Assembly: GCA_038527485.1 (NCBI GenBank)
Contig: JBCBFT010000014.1
Span: 28,827 to 92,826 of the forward strand
Direction of reading: 5' to 3'
Source: JALEFZ01 sp038527485
Lineage (GTDB): Bacteria; Bacteroidota; Bacteroidia; J057
Length of the DNA: 64,000 bases
The position numbers were made by a program, and so were the translations under genes. The notes below the pieces were generated by a model. That model was not told where the DNA came from. It saw nothing but the letters and a program-made list of their open reading frames with translations, and made no database searches. Shown here piece after piece: positions 44,547 through 53,421 of the stretch; the stretch's first letter is position 1; every line of letters starts with the position of its first letter.

Positions 44547-45860
44547 ATGGCAAGCGGACAAGACCGTATTCCCACATCCAAAATACAGCGTACAGGCAAG
44601 TTTGTACGCACAGGTTTCAAAGTAGGTCGAAATTACCTCAACCATTACTCCAAAAAGCTGATCAAGCCTGATCTGGATCGGGAGCAATTGGATGAGCGTA
44701 ACGCAAAGGACATCTATGACACCTTGAGCCAACTCAAAGGTAGCGCGCTCAAAGTAGCGCAGATGCTCAGTATGGATCGTGGGGTCCTCCCAGCCGCTTT
44801 CTCCAATCAGTTTTCCCAAGCCCAGCATAAGGCACCTCCTCTTTCGGGTCCGCTGATCGTCAAGACATTTCGCAAGTACTTCGGCAAATCACCCAGCGAG
44901 ATTTACGATTCCTTTGAGATGGAAGCTGCCCATGCCGCCTCTATCGGACAAGTACATCGTGCAACGAAGGATGGAGAAAAACTCGCCATCAAAATACAGT
45001 ACCCAGGCGTCAAAGATTCGGTCATCTCAGATCTGAATCTGGTTCGGCCCGTAGCGAGGCGCATGTTTGGCTGGCAGGACCGTGACCTGGATGTATACTT
45101 CGAAGAGGTAAAGGCGCGTCTGGTAGAAGAGACAGATTATCAGCTAGAACTCACCCGCTCACAAGAGATCTCTGCACAGTGTACACATATTCCCAACCTC
45201 ATTTTTACGGAGTACTTTCCTGAGTTTTCTGCGGATCGCATCATCACGATGAAGTGGCTGGATGGGATTCATATGGATGAATTTCTGGCTCAAAACCCGT
45301 CTCAAGAGATTCGCAATCAGATCGGACAGGCACTCTGGGATTTTTATAATTATCAGGTGCATGAGCTCAAGATCATGCATGCAGACGCCCACCCTGGCAA
45401 CTTCCTTTTCCGTCCTGAAGGGCAAGTGGCAGTACTCGATTTTGGTTGTGTGAAGGTGATTCCCGAGCGATTCTACGAAAACTATTTTGCGCTCCTGAAT
45501 CCTGAAGTCATGAATGATGAGGAGAAATTCAAGGAAAGTCTGATCTCAGCTCAGCTCATTTATCCCGAAGACTCACCCGAAGAGTTGGAGATGTACATGG
45601 GCATCGCGCGAGAAGCCTTGGAAATCGTCTTGGAACCTTTCCATCAAGAGACCTTTGACTTTGGGAATGAAGGCTACTTCGATCGGATCTACGCCTACGG
45701 CGAGAAGATGGGCCGCAATCCTGCGCTACGCAATTCACGGGTCCCGCGTGGCGACGCAGATGGAATCTACATGAATCGTACCTACTTCGGACTTTTTTCC
45801 ATCCTCAACACCCTCAAGGCAAATATTTATACGCAGCGGTATATGCCTTCTTTTTCATGA
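44547..45860 (+). CDS. ABC1/AarF/UbiB-family atypical kinase
   Basis: 437 residues of the ADCK/COQ8-like family, which supports quinone or isoprenoid lipid metabolism by ATPase or kinase activity. Motifs in order: the KxGQ-type motif as KVAQ at 69-72 (usual Gly replaced by Ala), the Ala-rich loop AAHAASIGQVHRA, the VAIK-type Lys in LAIKIQYPGV, the ExD motif in EETDYQLE, the catalytic HADAHPGNFLF and the metal-binding DFGCVK. No clear C-terminal transmembrane helix is present, unlike UbiB. It pairs with the TetR-like gene upstream. Its stop codon overlaps the stop of the convergent decarboxylase gene within the palindrome TCATGA. Confidence 0.88.
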   Translation: MASGQDRIPTSKIQRTGKFVRTGFKVGRNYLNHYSKKLIKPDLDREQLDERNAKDIYDTLSQLKGSALKVAQMLSMDRGVLPAAFSNQFSQAQHKAPPLSGPLIVKTFRKYFGKSPSEIYDSFEMEAAHAASIGQVHRATKDGEKLAIKIQYPGVKDSVISDLNLVRPVARRMFGWQDRDLDVYFEEVKARLVEETDYQLELTRSQEISAQCTHIPNLIFTEYFPEFSADRIITMKWLDGIHMDEFLAQNPSQEIRNQIGQALWDFYNYQVHELKIMHADAHPGNFLFRPEGQVAVLDFGCVKVIPERFYENYFALLNPEVMNDEEKFKESLISAQLIYPEDSPEELEMYMGIAREALEIVLEPFHQETFDFGNEGYFDRIYAYGEKMGRNPALRNSRVPRGDADGIYMNRTYFGLFSILNTLKANIYTQRYMPSFS

Positions 45861-47282
45861 TAGGCTGCAAGTCCTTGCTGTATCTCGGATCTTCTCCCAA
45901 GCCTCTTGCGCAAAAGCTCGTGTGAGGTAAGTATTTCCCAATACCATCCGCAAAGCATAGATTCCCTCCAACTTGGTATGGGTAATGTAAACCGTACCCT
46001 CTTGATTGATTTGGTGTAAGATCTTTTCGTTTAGGCGGTTCAAGGATTCCAGATAGTGGACATTCGCAGGTTTGTAGCGAAAGCATATAAGATTCAGGTT
46101 GACGGGCGCCAATAGCTCAAAATCAGCCTCTACTTCGATCTGAGCAACAATTTCCTTCGTCCACTGGATATGATTGCGTAGCGTCTGCTGGATGCCCTCT
46201 ACTCCGTACATGCGCAGGACAAACCATAGCTTCAATGCTCTAAAACGCCTCCCAAGTGGCACCCCCCAATCTCGATAGTTGTGTACGACTTGGTCAGTCT
46301 GGGTCTTCAGGTACTCGGGATTACTGGCAAATGTCCGCACGAGTGCATCCTGATCCTTCACGTAATAGGCCGAGCAATCAAAGTGAGTAAACATCCACTT
46401 ATGCGGATTGAATACGAAGCTATCGGCCTTTTCGATTCCTTCCATCCAATGATGAAATTCAGGTAATAATAAAGCTGTCCCCGCATAGGCAGCATCCACG
46501 TGCAAAAAGATCTGATAGTCCTCACAGATTTGGGCAATCGGCAGCAAGGGATCTACTGCCGTAGAACTCGTCGTTCCCAGCGCATGGACCACACAAAGCG
46601 GCTGGAAGCCTGCGGCCAGATCCGAATCAATCGCTTTTTTCAGCGCATCGGGCTTCATCGCAAAATCTTCGTCTACGGCAATCTTGACATAGTTTCCGCG
46701 ACCTATGCCTGCAATTTTGATGGCTTTTTCTATAGAAGAATGCGTCTGGGTCGAAGAATAGACTCTGTACTGTGGAGCTTCTTTCAATCCTCGCTCATTG
46801 ATCTGCCATTTGCTGTGCATCTCACGCGCAGTCAAGATCGCACAAAGCGTCGCATCTGAAGCAGTAGATTGAATCACACCCGCCCATGTTTCGGGAATTT
46901 GAATGAGTCTTCCGATCCAGTCCATCATCTGCTCTTCCAGCTCCGCTGCGGCAGGTGAGGTCTCCCAACTCATACATTGTGCGCCGAGCGTTGCTGTCAG
47001 CATCTCAGCCAGAAGGGAAGCTGGACTCCCATTCGCAGGAAAGTAGGCCATAAAACCAGGACGCTGCCAGTGGGTCATCCCAGGGAGGAGGATGCGCTCA
47101 AAGTCTGCCATCAAATCCTCAAAAGAATCTGGACTACTCGGAGGTTGAGCGGGAAGTTGTGCTTTAATCTCTCCAGGTCTCACCTGTGATTTTACAGGAT
47201 AAGTATGTGTCTGAGCGAGATAATCTGCCATCCAATCTACCAACTGGTGAGCTTGTAGCCGAAACGTATCTATGTCTGTCAA
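45855..47282 (-). CDS. Aromatic-L-amino-acid-decarboxylase-like PLP enzyme
   Basis: A group II decarboxylase of about 475 residues. The catalytic Lys is in SFVFNPHKWMFTHFDCSAYYV (PHKW). The PLP-facing Asp is in LHVDAAYAGTALLLPE and the substrate-side block is GFMAYFPANGSPASLLAEML. LRALKLWFVLRMYG is the usual helix. It may make an aromatic amine such as tyramine or tryptamine, or act on another amino acid. The conserved part begins at TDIDTFRLQAHQLVDWMADYL, so I propose a TTG start at 47282; an ATG at 47414 would add 44 unconserved residues. It is convergent with the ABC1 kinase, overlapping it by 6 nt. Confidence 0.85.
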   Translation of the reverse strand: MTDIDTFRLQAHQLVDWMADYLAQTHTYPVKSQVRPGEIKAQLPAQPPSSPDSFEDLMADFERILLPGMTHWQRPGFMAYFPANGSPASLLAEMLTATLGAQCMSWETSPAAAELEEQMMDWIGRLIQIPETWAGVIQSTASDATLCAILTAREMHSKWQINERGLKEAPQYRVYSSTQTHSSIEKAIKIAGIGRGNYVKIAVDEDFAMKPDALKKAIDSDLAAGFQPLCVVHALGTTSSTAVDPLLPIAQICEDYQIFLHVDAAYAGTALLLPEFHHWMEGIEKADSFVFNPHKWMFTHFDCSAYYVKDQDALVRTFASNPEYLKTQTDQVVHNYRDWGVPLGRRFRALKLWFVLRMYGVEGIQQTLRNHIQWTKEIVAQIEVEADFELLAPVNLNLICFRYKPANVHYLESLNRLNEKILHQINQEGTVYITHTKLEGIYALRMVLGNTYLTRAFAQEAWEKIRDTARTCSLS

Positions 47283-47415
47283 AATATTTATTTGAAATGG
47301 GAATGAGAGAAAAATTAGGGATTTCTCTCGATAAAAGAAGGGGAATATCACGCTTTCTCTTCCAAGGAAATGATCAAGCGTGTGCATAGATCTTTCTTGA
47401 GTGTGGCCAAACATA

Positions 47416-47444
47416 TTGACCCTTTTTACATTTTTTTATCTTTG
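47416..47444 (+). promoter_or_regulatory. Bacteroidota-type promoter of the 47468 lipoprotein
   Basis: TTG (47416-47418), an 18-nt spacer and TATCTTTG (47437-47444), an exact TAnnTTTG match. The predicted start near 47451 leaves a leader of about 17 nt before the ATG. Confidence 0.7.
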
Positions 47445-47467
47445 AGGAAGAAAAACACAACATTCAA

Positions 47468-48043
47468 ATGAATAAAATACAAATTTTAAGTTTGGCTCTT
47501 ATCCTCCTTGGGCTCATGGCCTGCAACAGAGAGAATGTCGGAGAAGCACCAGAGGTAATGGCACCTGACGTAAGCATCAACTATGATGGAGCCAATGTCA
47601 CCGCTCCTCAGTTTCCTGCGGGAACATACGAAGGAGGCATTCTCATTGCTTCTGACCTTGTCAATACCTACAATGGTTTCACACTGAAAGAAGTCCACTT
47701 CCATATCGCGACCCTCCCCTCTAACTGCTCGATCAAAATCTATCAAGGAAGCAATCAAGACGCACCTGACGCCTTGATCTATTCTGAAATTGTCACCAAT
47801 GATCTTGTAGCTGACTCTTGGAATGTTCATACCGTGCAACGTCCCATCACACTGACGGATCAGGATATATGGGTTGCCGTACAATTCTCTCACGCAGATG
47901 AACAACGGACACTAGGATGTGATCCAGGACCCGCTGTGACCAATGGAGATTGGGTGAGGGATGCGACGGGTTGGCAGACACTCCGACAGCTAACCAATAC
48001 CATCAATATCAATTGGAATGTACGTGCGATCGTCACTCCGTGA
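47468..48043 (+). CDS. Lipoprotein with jelly-roll-like domain, unknown function
   Basis: 191 residues. The lipobox is LMAC (Cys19) after a short hydrophobic signal, so the protein is lipid-anchored. The mature region (about 45-190) is beta-rich and reads like a domain that also occurs in secreted Bacteroidota proteases and adhesins: VHFHIATLPSNCSIKIYQGS, then ITLTDQDIWVAVQFSHAD, then the GDWVRDATGWQTLRQL and NINWNVRAIV blocks. No catalytic motif. The gene has a consensus promoter and its own terminator, so it is monocistronic. Surface exposure is likely but unproven. Confidence 0.7.
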   Translation: MNKIQILSLALILLGLMACNRENVGEAPEVMAPDVSINYDGANVTAPQFPAGTYEGGILIASDLVNTYNGFTLKEVHFHIATLPSNCSIKIYQGSNQDAPDALIYSEIVTNDLVADSWNVHTVQRPITLTDQDIWVAVQFSHADEQRTLGCDPGPAVTNGDWVRDATGWQTLRQLTNTININWNVRAIVTP

Positions 48044-48211
48044 TTATCAGGGACAAAGACCTGAACTAGTAGACATAGTTTTTCTTAGATGTGACTTTGT
48101 CAAAAGCCGATCGCACCCTAAAGAATTGCCCGACAATTCTCATATCAACATTTATAAATAGCCTCCTAGACAAGGGGAATTATACGAGTAAGTTGTTATT
48201 TAGGAAAGAAC

Positions 48212-48238
48212 AAGCGAGGAACATTCCTCGCTTTTTAC
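48212..48238 (+). terminator. Terminator of the 47468 lipoprotein
   Basis: AAGCGAGGA pairs with TCCTCGCTT around ACAT (48212-48233), followed by TTTACTTTTTT. It lies about 170 nt after the stop codon. Confidence 0.8.
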
Positions 48239-48323
48239 TTTTTTAGTCAAAAGGGCGTTGTAAATTAGATATAAACCATCACCGATCCCTATTTGAAATT
48301 CTTTGGAACTTAATGTTCGATAG

Positions 48324-50582
48324 ATGAAACAAATTTATTCTCTGTTTTTCCTTCTACTCATTTCTCCTTTCTGGTTGCAGGCGCAAGTCGAAGTACAGGG
48401 ATCTGTCTACGATCGTACGACGGGCTTACCTTTGAGAGGAGTCCAGATACAAATTCTAGAATCTTTCCAAGAGACACAAACGAATAAAAACGGGGAATTC
48501 ACCTTTCCAGGTATGTCCCCTGGAGTTTACTACTTACTGTTCCGAGCACCTGGATATCTGCCTATTACAAAGGATATAGAGTTGAGTGAAAAACGAAATA
48601 TTTTCTCGATCGGAGTCGCCCTCTTACCTCAACAATCCGAAACACGCGCCTATCGTGTTGTCAGTCCACAGCGTAGCACTAGAGCTCCCGAAGATCTTCC
48701 TCATCCTGTACGGACCATACAGTCTGGTTATCTGCGTGCCAAGCAGCAACCCAATCTTGCCAGTACTATCAGCCGCGTGCCTGGCGCATGGCAACAGGTT
48801 CCTTTTCAAGGTGGAAACCAGGTACAGCTTAGAGGCCTTACAGGTAGCCGCTTACCCGTGTATCTCAACGGCATAAGATTGACAAATGCAGGTTGGACAC
48901 CCCAAGGAAATCCTGCATTCTGGTGGAGCATTTCTCCTGCTGAGATTGCGCAAATCGAGCTCTTGAAAGGGTCAGGTTCTACGCAATATGGAAGTGATGC
49001 ACAAGTGGGCCTAGTCCATCTTCAGACACAGTCACCCTCTTACCAGTCCGACCGATGGAAAGTCGGTGGGGCGGTGAGTACCCAAGTCAGTTCGCGAAGA
49101 TTTTTCAATGAGACAGGTGCCCAGCTTTCACTTTCGGGGCCCTCTATAGCCGCACAGGGAAGCTTCTATTTTGGGGGGCTAAGAGATCGGCCATTGGGTG
49201 AAGGACAAGGCACTCTAGCAGACATCGGCCTCAATACGTCCAGAGGTCATCTTGCATTCAAGGCCAGGATCACACCGAAGCTCGAAGTGGAGTTGTTTAA
49301 TCAGTCTAGTTCACTGGTAAATGGAAGCTTGGAAACACAGCTTGAACCCTCTACTCCTCTCTATGGTGGCCAGTTGGATGCGAGTTCTCGTAGCCTGACC
49401 TATCTCAAACTCAGAGGGCGCACGAATTCTCGCTGGTTCAAACAAGTCACTTTCCAGCTAAGTGATCAACAGCAAAGTCAAGATCGTACCTTTCGCTGGC
49501 AAAATATAGCGTTGGATAGGACCGCCTCTGAACAAGTACGCACGATGGGAAGTAGTCTGGAGGTACAAAGTAGCCCTATACGTTATTGGCAATTTGTCAG
49601 CGGGGTAGATTTCTATGCGGATCAGTTTGAAAGCCAAGCAACCTACAAAGGATCAGCAAGTATCGTGAATGAAGATAGAGGGACTTATGCGACAGATGCC
49701 ACCGCAAGTCAGGTCTCGCTTTTTAGTCTACATACCTTGGATCTACTCAAGCTTAGGCTCAGCTTTGGGGGGCGTGCTCAAGCCTACACTCAATCTTATG
49801 ATAATCGACAAGAGCAAGTGTGGGTGCTTATTGGCAATATATCTGGAATGTATCCCATCAGTGACGACTACCAATTGTATTTCTCGACGAATACAGGCTA
49901 TCGCAACCCCAATATTTTTGATGTCAGCAGTTTGGCTCCTTTACCTTGGGGGTTTGCTGCTCCTAGTGATTCCCTTTCGGGCGAACGCTCCTTCACCTCT
50001 GAGTTGGGCTTGCGCGCGCAGTCAGGTATCTTACGTGGGAGTTTGGCCTTGTACAGATCTCAAATAGATGATTATATCGACTGGATCAAAGGGCAATATC
50101 AGGGTGAAGACACCTATCAATCACTCCCTGTGTATCAACAAACCAATCGGGGACAAGCCTATGTACAAGGTGTTGAAGCAGAGGTAGAACTCTCTATCAG
50201 TCATTTTTTGGCACTTTATGGAGGGATGAGCTATGCTTATGGAGCCAACCTCACGAGAAATCAACCGCTGAGCAATGTGGCTCCTTTCAATGGACGCTTG
50301 GGCGTCAGGTATCGAAACCGGAGAGGCATTTGGTCACTCTTAGAGTGGCGCCATGCTGCGAGGCAAGACAGGCTTTCCCCAGTAGATATTTTAAATCCCC
50401 TCACCCCTAATGAAGGGACACCTACTTGGAATGTAGTAGATCTTCACCTCGGATGGGATCTACGCTGGGGATATGCGATGTTGGGCATTAGCAACCTATT
50501 GAACGAGCCCTATTTCTTTCACGGCTCAGGCGTAGGAGGTACAGGTCGCGTGATCATCGGCTCACTTAAACTGGGTTTCTAA
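48324..50582 (+). CDS. TonB-dependent outer-membrane receptor
   Basis: 752 residues. A signal peptide (about 1-20, ending LQAQ) is followed by a carboxypeptidase-regulatory-like domain (about 22-100; VYDRTTGLPLRGVQIQI, then TNKNGEFTFPGMSPGVYYL). A plug domain (about 115-235; RVPGAWQQVPFQGGNQVQLRG, then IELLKGSGSTQYGSDAQVGLVHL) and a beta-barrel ending LKLGF complete it. It imports an unknown ligand using TonB energy. There is no SusD partner, so it is not a standard glycan locus; a metal chelate or vitamin is plausible, but no riboswitch or metal regulator was seen upstream. Confidence 0.92.
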   Translation: MKQIYSLFFLLLISPFWLQAQVEVQGSVYDRTTGLPLRGVQIQILESFQETQTNKNGEFTFPGMSPGVYYLLFRAPGYLPITKDIELSEKRNIFSIGVALLPQQSETRAYRVVSPQRSTRAPEDLPHPVRTIQSGYLRAKQQPNLASTISRVPGAWQQVPFQGGNQVQLRGLTGSRLPVYLNGIRLTNAGWTPQGNPAFWWSISPAEIAQIELLKGSGSTQYGSDAQVGLVHLQTQSPSYQSDRWKVGGAVSTQVSSRRFFNETGAQLSLSGPSIAAQGSFYFGGLRDRPLGEGQGTLADIGLNTSRGHLAFKARITPKLEVELFNQSSSLVNGSLETQLEPSTPLYGGQLDASSRSLTYLKLRGRTNSRWFKQVTFQLSDQQQSQDRTFRWQNIALDRTASEQVRTMGSSLEVQSSPIRYWQFVSGVDFYADQFESQATYKGSASIVNEDRGTYATDATASQVSLFSLHTLDLLKLRLSFGGRAQAYTQSYDNRQEQVWVLIGNISGMYPISDDYQLYFSTNTGYRNPNIFDVSSLAPLPWGFAAPSDSLSGERSFTSELGLRAQSGILRGSLALYRSQIDDYIDWIKGQYQGEDTYQSLPVYQQTNRGQAYVQGVEAEVELSISHFLALYGGMSYAYGANLTRNQPLSNVAPFNGRLGVRYRNRRGIWSLLEWRHAARQDRLSPVDILNPLTPNEGTPTWNVVDLHLGWDLRWGYAMLGISNLLNEPYFFHGSGVGGTGRVIIGSLKLGF

Positions 50583-50874
50583 GGAGATAGGGGCTATGTG
50601 CACCTTCATAAGCGATCCATCACATAGTAGCAACAGTACGGAGCCCTTCTACTGAGAAATACCTACATTTTCTATAAAAATCTTACATAGTCTATTTCTT
50701 TAATCTATACATACTTCATCAACTTTATCTGGGAAATGAAGTGGTTGATATTTGAAATGAATAGAAATTATAGCATTCGAGTGAATATCCTACATATGAG
50801 ACCTTTGCATGCATCAAAAAGGTAAGATCATGGAATGAAAATTGTTTTTTCTGATTCGAAGATGCATGATAAGT

Positions 50875-50940
50875 CTCACAGCCGCTAGCACATTGGGTTT
50901 GGGGTATTAGCTAGACATATAAGGCTGTGAGCTTTTCTTT
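50875..50940 (+). terminator. Two-tier hairpin with T-tract
   Basis: Outer stem CTCACAGCC (50875-50883) with GGCTGTGAG (50923-50931), inner stem CTAGC (50885-50889) with GCTAG (50910-50914), then CTTTTCTTTT. It lies 290 nt after the TonB receptor stop, rather far for its terminator, so it may end a small RNA. Confidence 0.6.
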
Positions 50941-51067
50941 TCCACCATTTCTCCACAAGCCCTACGTATTTCTTTCTGAAAAGGTAATTTTCTCTATATT
51001 TAATTTAAGCAGGATAGGATCATCTAAGGATTGATTCACCTAATACTCAGGTTCTTCAAAAGCTGCT

Positions 51068-51075
51068 TATATTTG
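51068..51075 (+). promoter_or_regulatory. Probable -7 box of the first TPR gene
   Basis: TATATTTG, an exact TAnnTTTG match, 22 nt before the ATG at 51097. The -33 element is not a clean TTG. Confidence 0.45.
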
Positions 51076-51096
51076 TAAAGGAATACATATAAGAAA

Positions 51097-52122
51097 ATGA
51101 CCTTGATACAATCTCCACCTTTTGTCCAATGGTTTGCCATCTGCATCTGGCTTCTGCCTGTCAGCATCCTGGCACAACCCGTTTCATCTACTAGCTCCAG
51201 TCCCATTCCCATCAAGCAGCGATTTCAAGCAGACCAACTGTATGAGGAAGGCGAAGCGCTCTACATCAAGAATCAGATGGATGTCGCGCTTCTCAAATTC
51301 AACGATGCCATCCGTCTCAACCCCAAGCATGTACAGTCATACGAAATGCGTGGAGAGATCTACTACATGCGCAAGGATTGGAACAAAGCATTTGACAATT
51401 TCAAAACTGCGGCCACTTATGATCCCTACAATGCCAAGCTTCAAAATGACCTGGGGGCTACATCAGGTGAATTAGGCTTATATCGGGCGGCTGTTTCTTA
51501 TTTTCAAGAGGCCTTGTCTCTCGATTCTGCCTACGCAGACGCCAAAACGAATCTTGACCGTGCCCAAAGACTCCTCGGCAAACAAGGAGGAAGTAGTGGT
51601 TTTAACAAAAATCGCCCTACTCGATCCAATGGACAAGTAAGCAACATTCCTGGAAGAAGTAAGTTTGTCTACTCAGCTAATAAAGCGACTACTCAAGAGA
51701 ACCTCCCCGCAATCGAGACCCTCGTTCTGGATAAAAGTGCCTTTCTCGCTTCCGATCCTCAAGTGAATGTCCGCAATATTTTCCTCGATAGAGAAAGAGG
51801 ATACACCGTCGTCACATTCGAAATTCTCAATCCTTCTGGTAGTAAATTCAACTTTCAGCTCGCACGCCCAGGCAGCGAAAAAGCATGGATGATTGCTGAC
51901 TACGATATGAAACGCGTCTATCCGCTTCGCAGCTATGTGAGTCCTCCCAAGTTCACAGGAGGAAAAGTTGAGACCATGAGTAAGCGACGACTCATCTTGA
52001 CAGCCTACTTCGAGCTGATACCTGATGACTTAAGACAATTTCATATCCTCGAAGGGACTCAACCATTTGAGGGAGGCTGGAATTTCTATAATCTACAACT
52101 CAAGCCAGAGACAAATCGCTAA
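51097..52122 (+). CDS. Exported TPR protein, tandem paralogue 1
   Basis: 341 residues with a signal peptide (about 1-27, ending LAQP). Three or four tetratricopeptide repeats span about 45-155 (LYEEGEALYIKNQMDVALLKFNDAIRL and following). A low-complexity linker leads to a C-terminal beta domain (about 205-335). Its key phrases, VVTFEI, IPDDLR, ILEGT and WNFYNLQLK, recur in the next gene. TPRs mediate protein contacts; the C-terminal domain is uncharacterised to me. The second paralogue starts 60 nt after the stop, so the two form an operon. Location: periplasm or outer membrane. Confidence 0.78.
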   Translation: MTLIQSPPFVQWFAICIWLLPVSILAQPVSSTSSSPIPIKQRFQADQLYEEGEALYIKNQMDVALLKFNDAIRLNPKHVQSYEMRGEIYYMRKDWNKAFDNFKTAATYDPYNAKLQNDLGATSGELGLYRAAVSYFQEALSLDSAYADAKTNLDRAQRLLGKQGGSSGFNKNRPTRSNGQVSNIPGRSKFVYSANKATTQENLPAIETLVLDKSAFLASDPQVNVRNIFLDRERGYTVVTFEILNPSGSKFNFQLARPGSEKAWMIADYDMKRVYPLRSYVSPPKFTGGKVETMSKRRLILTAYFELIPDDLRQFHILEGTQPFEGGWNFYNLQLKPETNR

Positions 52123-52181
52123 TTCCCATGGATCATCAAGCGTCCTTGGCACATCACTCTTTTCGCTCTCAACCAAAGCAA

Positions 52182-53297
52182 ATGAAAAAAAATTTGTATA
52201 TCACGCTGCTCCTGACAGGCTATATCTGTTTAGGTCCATTAGCAGCACAAAATATTGCACCTACTGATGGGTTGCTCTCTCTCAGACAAGGTATCGAAGC
52301 CCTACAGTATGGCGAGTATGAGAAAGCTATCCAGTATTTTAATGATGCAGAAAAGGTGGATAGAAGTCTTCCCTATTTGTATGCGCTGCGCGCTCAAGCC
52401 CATCTCCAGACCGAAGCCTATGCCTCCGCCAATCTGGATTTAACCCAAGCTTTGAAACTTTACTATGACCTAGAGCAAGATGGAAGTCAAAACCTAGCCT
52501 TATACAGCGAGGTTCCTCTGTCCAAAAAAATGCAGCAAGTCCTACAAGCGTACAACTTATACTACGAGCGGGCCAATGCACGTCACCATCTCAATCAGCG
52601 GCAACCCGCCTTGACAGATTTACAAATGGCACTTAAGCTAAATCCCAGCTTCGATCCTGCCGCTCGATATCAGGTGCTCATTGCCCAAAATAAACCACCA
52701 GAAAGAATCGAATCCCTTTTACCCTCAGCCCAGTCTTCTCCTGCTGGCAATAGCAATCAGGTATTCGGCCTGCGTCCCGAAGGGCTCCCTACGGCTGATG
52801 ACTCAGATCCACAAGATTGGCAATATGCGCGCGCCCTCTACACAGAGGTCAAAGAACCACGCAATCGACGCGAGCGCAAATTACTGGAAGCACATAAAGC
52901 CTCCCGCAGTTTCAAGGAAGGGTTCAAGTATGAAAACTGTACCGTAGGCTACGCTACTCAGGATTATATCAAAGTCAAATCTGTCCAGCTCTCGTCTAGA
53001 GCAACATTTGTCACATTTGAAGTCAACAATACCAGCGAAGAGACCTTCAGGCTCCGCCTCATCAAAAAGATGTACATCACCGATAGATCAGGTCAGATCA
53101 GCCGTCAACTCGATATGACGAGTGCGCGCAACATCTCCACCAGAGGAGACGCAGGAACAGAACTACGTCCAGGAAAAAACCTCCAGTTTGTCGTTATATT
53201 TCAGCCCATACCAGATGACATGAAATACATCAATATTATCGAAGGAGATCGGAGAGATGGACAGGAGTGGAATTTTTACGATGTGAAGCTAAAATAA
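52182..53297 (+). CDS. Exported TPR protein, tandem paralogue 2
   Basis: The start at 52182 (MKKNLYITLLLTGYICLGPLAAQ) gives a signal peptide; an earlier in-frame ATG at 52128 adds 18 polar residues. TPR-like repeats span about 30-190. The C-terminal domain (about 250-371) shares VTFEV, IPDDMKYINIIEGD and WNFYDVKLK with the preceding protein, showing that the pair arose by duplication, although the TPR parts have diverged. No catalytic motif. It ends at a strong terminator, so the operon is these two genes. Function unknown; a shared envelope complex is a reasonable guess. Confidence 0.78.
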   Translation: MKKNLYITLLLTGYICLGPLAAQNIAPTDGLLSLRQGIEALQYGEYEKAIQYFNDAEKVDRSLPYLYALRAQAHLQTEAYASANLDLTQALKLYYDLEQDGSQNLALYSEVPLSKKMQQVLQAYNLYYERANARHHLNQRQPALTDLQMALKLNPSFDPAARYQVLIAQNKPPERIESLLPSAQSSPAGNSNQVFGLRPEGLPTADDSDPQDWQYARALYTEVKEPRNRRERKLLEAHKASRSFKEGFKYENCTVGYATQDYIKVKSVQLSSRATFVTFEVNNTSEETFRLRLIKKMYITDRSGQISRQLDMTSARNISTRGDAGTELRPGKNLQFVVIFQPIPDDMKYINIIEGDRRDGQEWNFYDVKLK

Positions 53298-53353
53298 ATT
53301 GTAGCATATTTTTGATGTAAAAAGTATCCTCTTCTTATTTTATTCGTCTATAT

Positions 53354-53390
53354 AAAGTCAGTCGTACAGGGATTGTAAGACTGACTTTTT
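53354..53390 (+). terminator. Terminator of the TPR operon
   Basis: AAAGTCAGTC (53354-53363) pairs perfectly with GACTGACTTT (53379-53388), followed by TTCTC. Confidence 0.85.
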
Positions 53391-53421
53391 CTCATTTTCC
53401 ATCCTTCTCACCCATTTTCTC

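Larger units (their letters stand above)
50583..51096. other. Long intergenic region with branched hairpin
   Basis: AT-rich 514 nt. The only structured part is the two-tier hairpin at 50875-50931 with a T-tract. Near the 3' end a TATATTTG box (51068-51075) precedes the next gene. An unannotated small RNA ending at the hairpin is possible. Confidence 0.4.

Noticed and set aside
48044..48323. Riboswitch (cobalamin or TPP) in front of the TonB receptor
   Set aside because: I looked for known conserved core sequences and saw none; the only structure is the terminator of the preceding gene.
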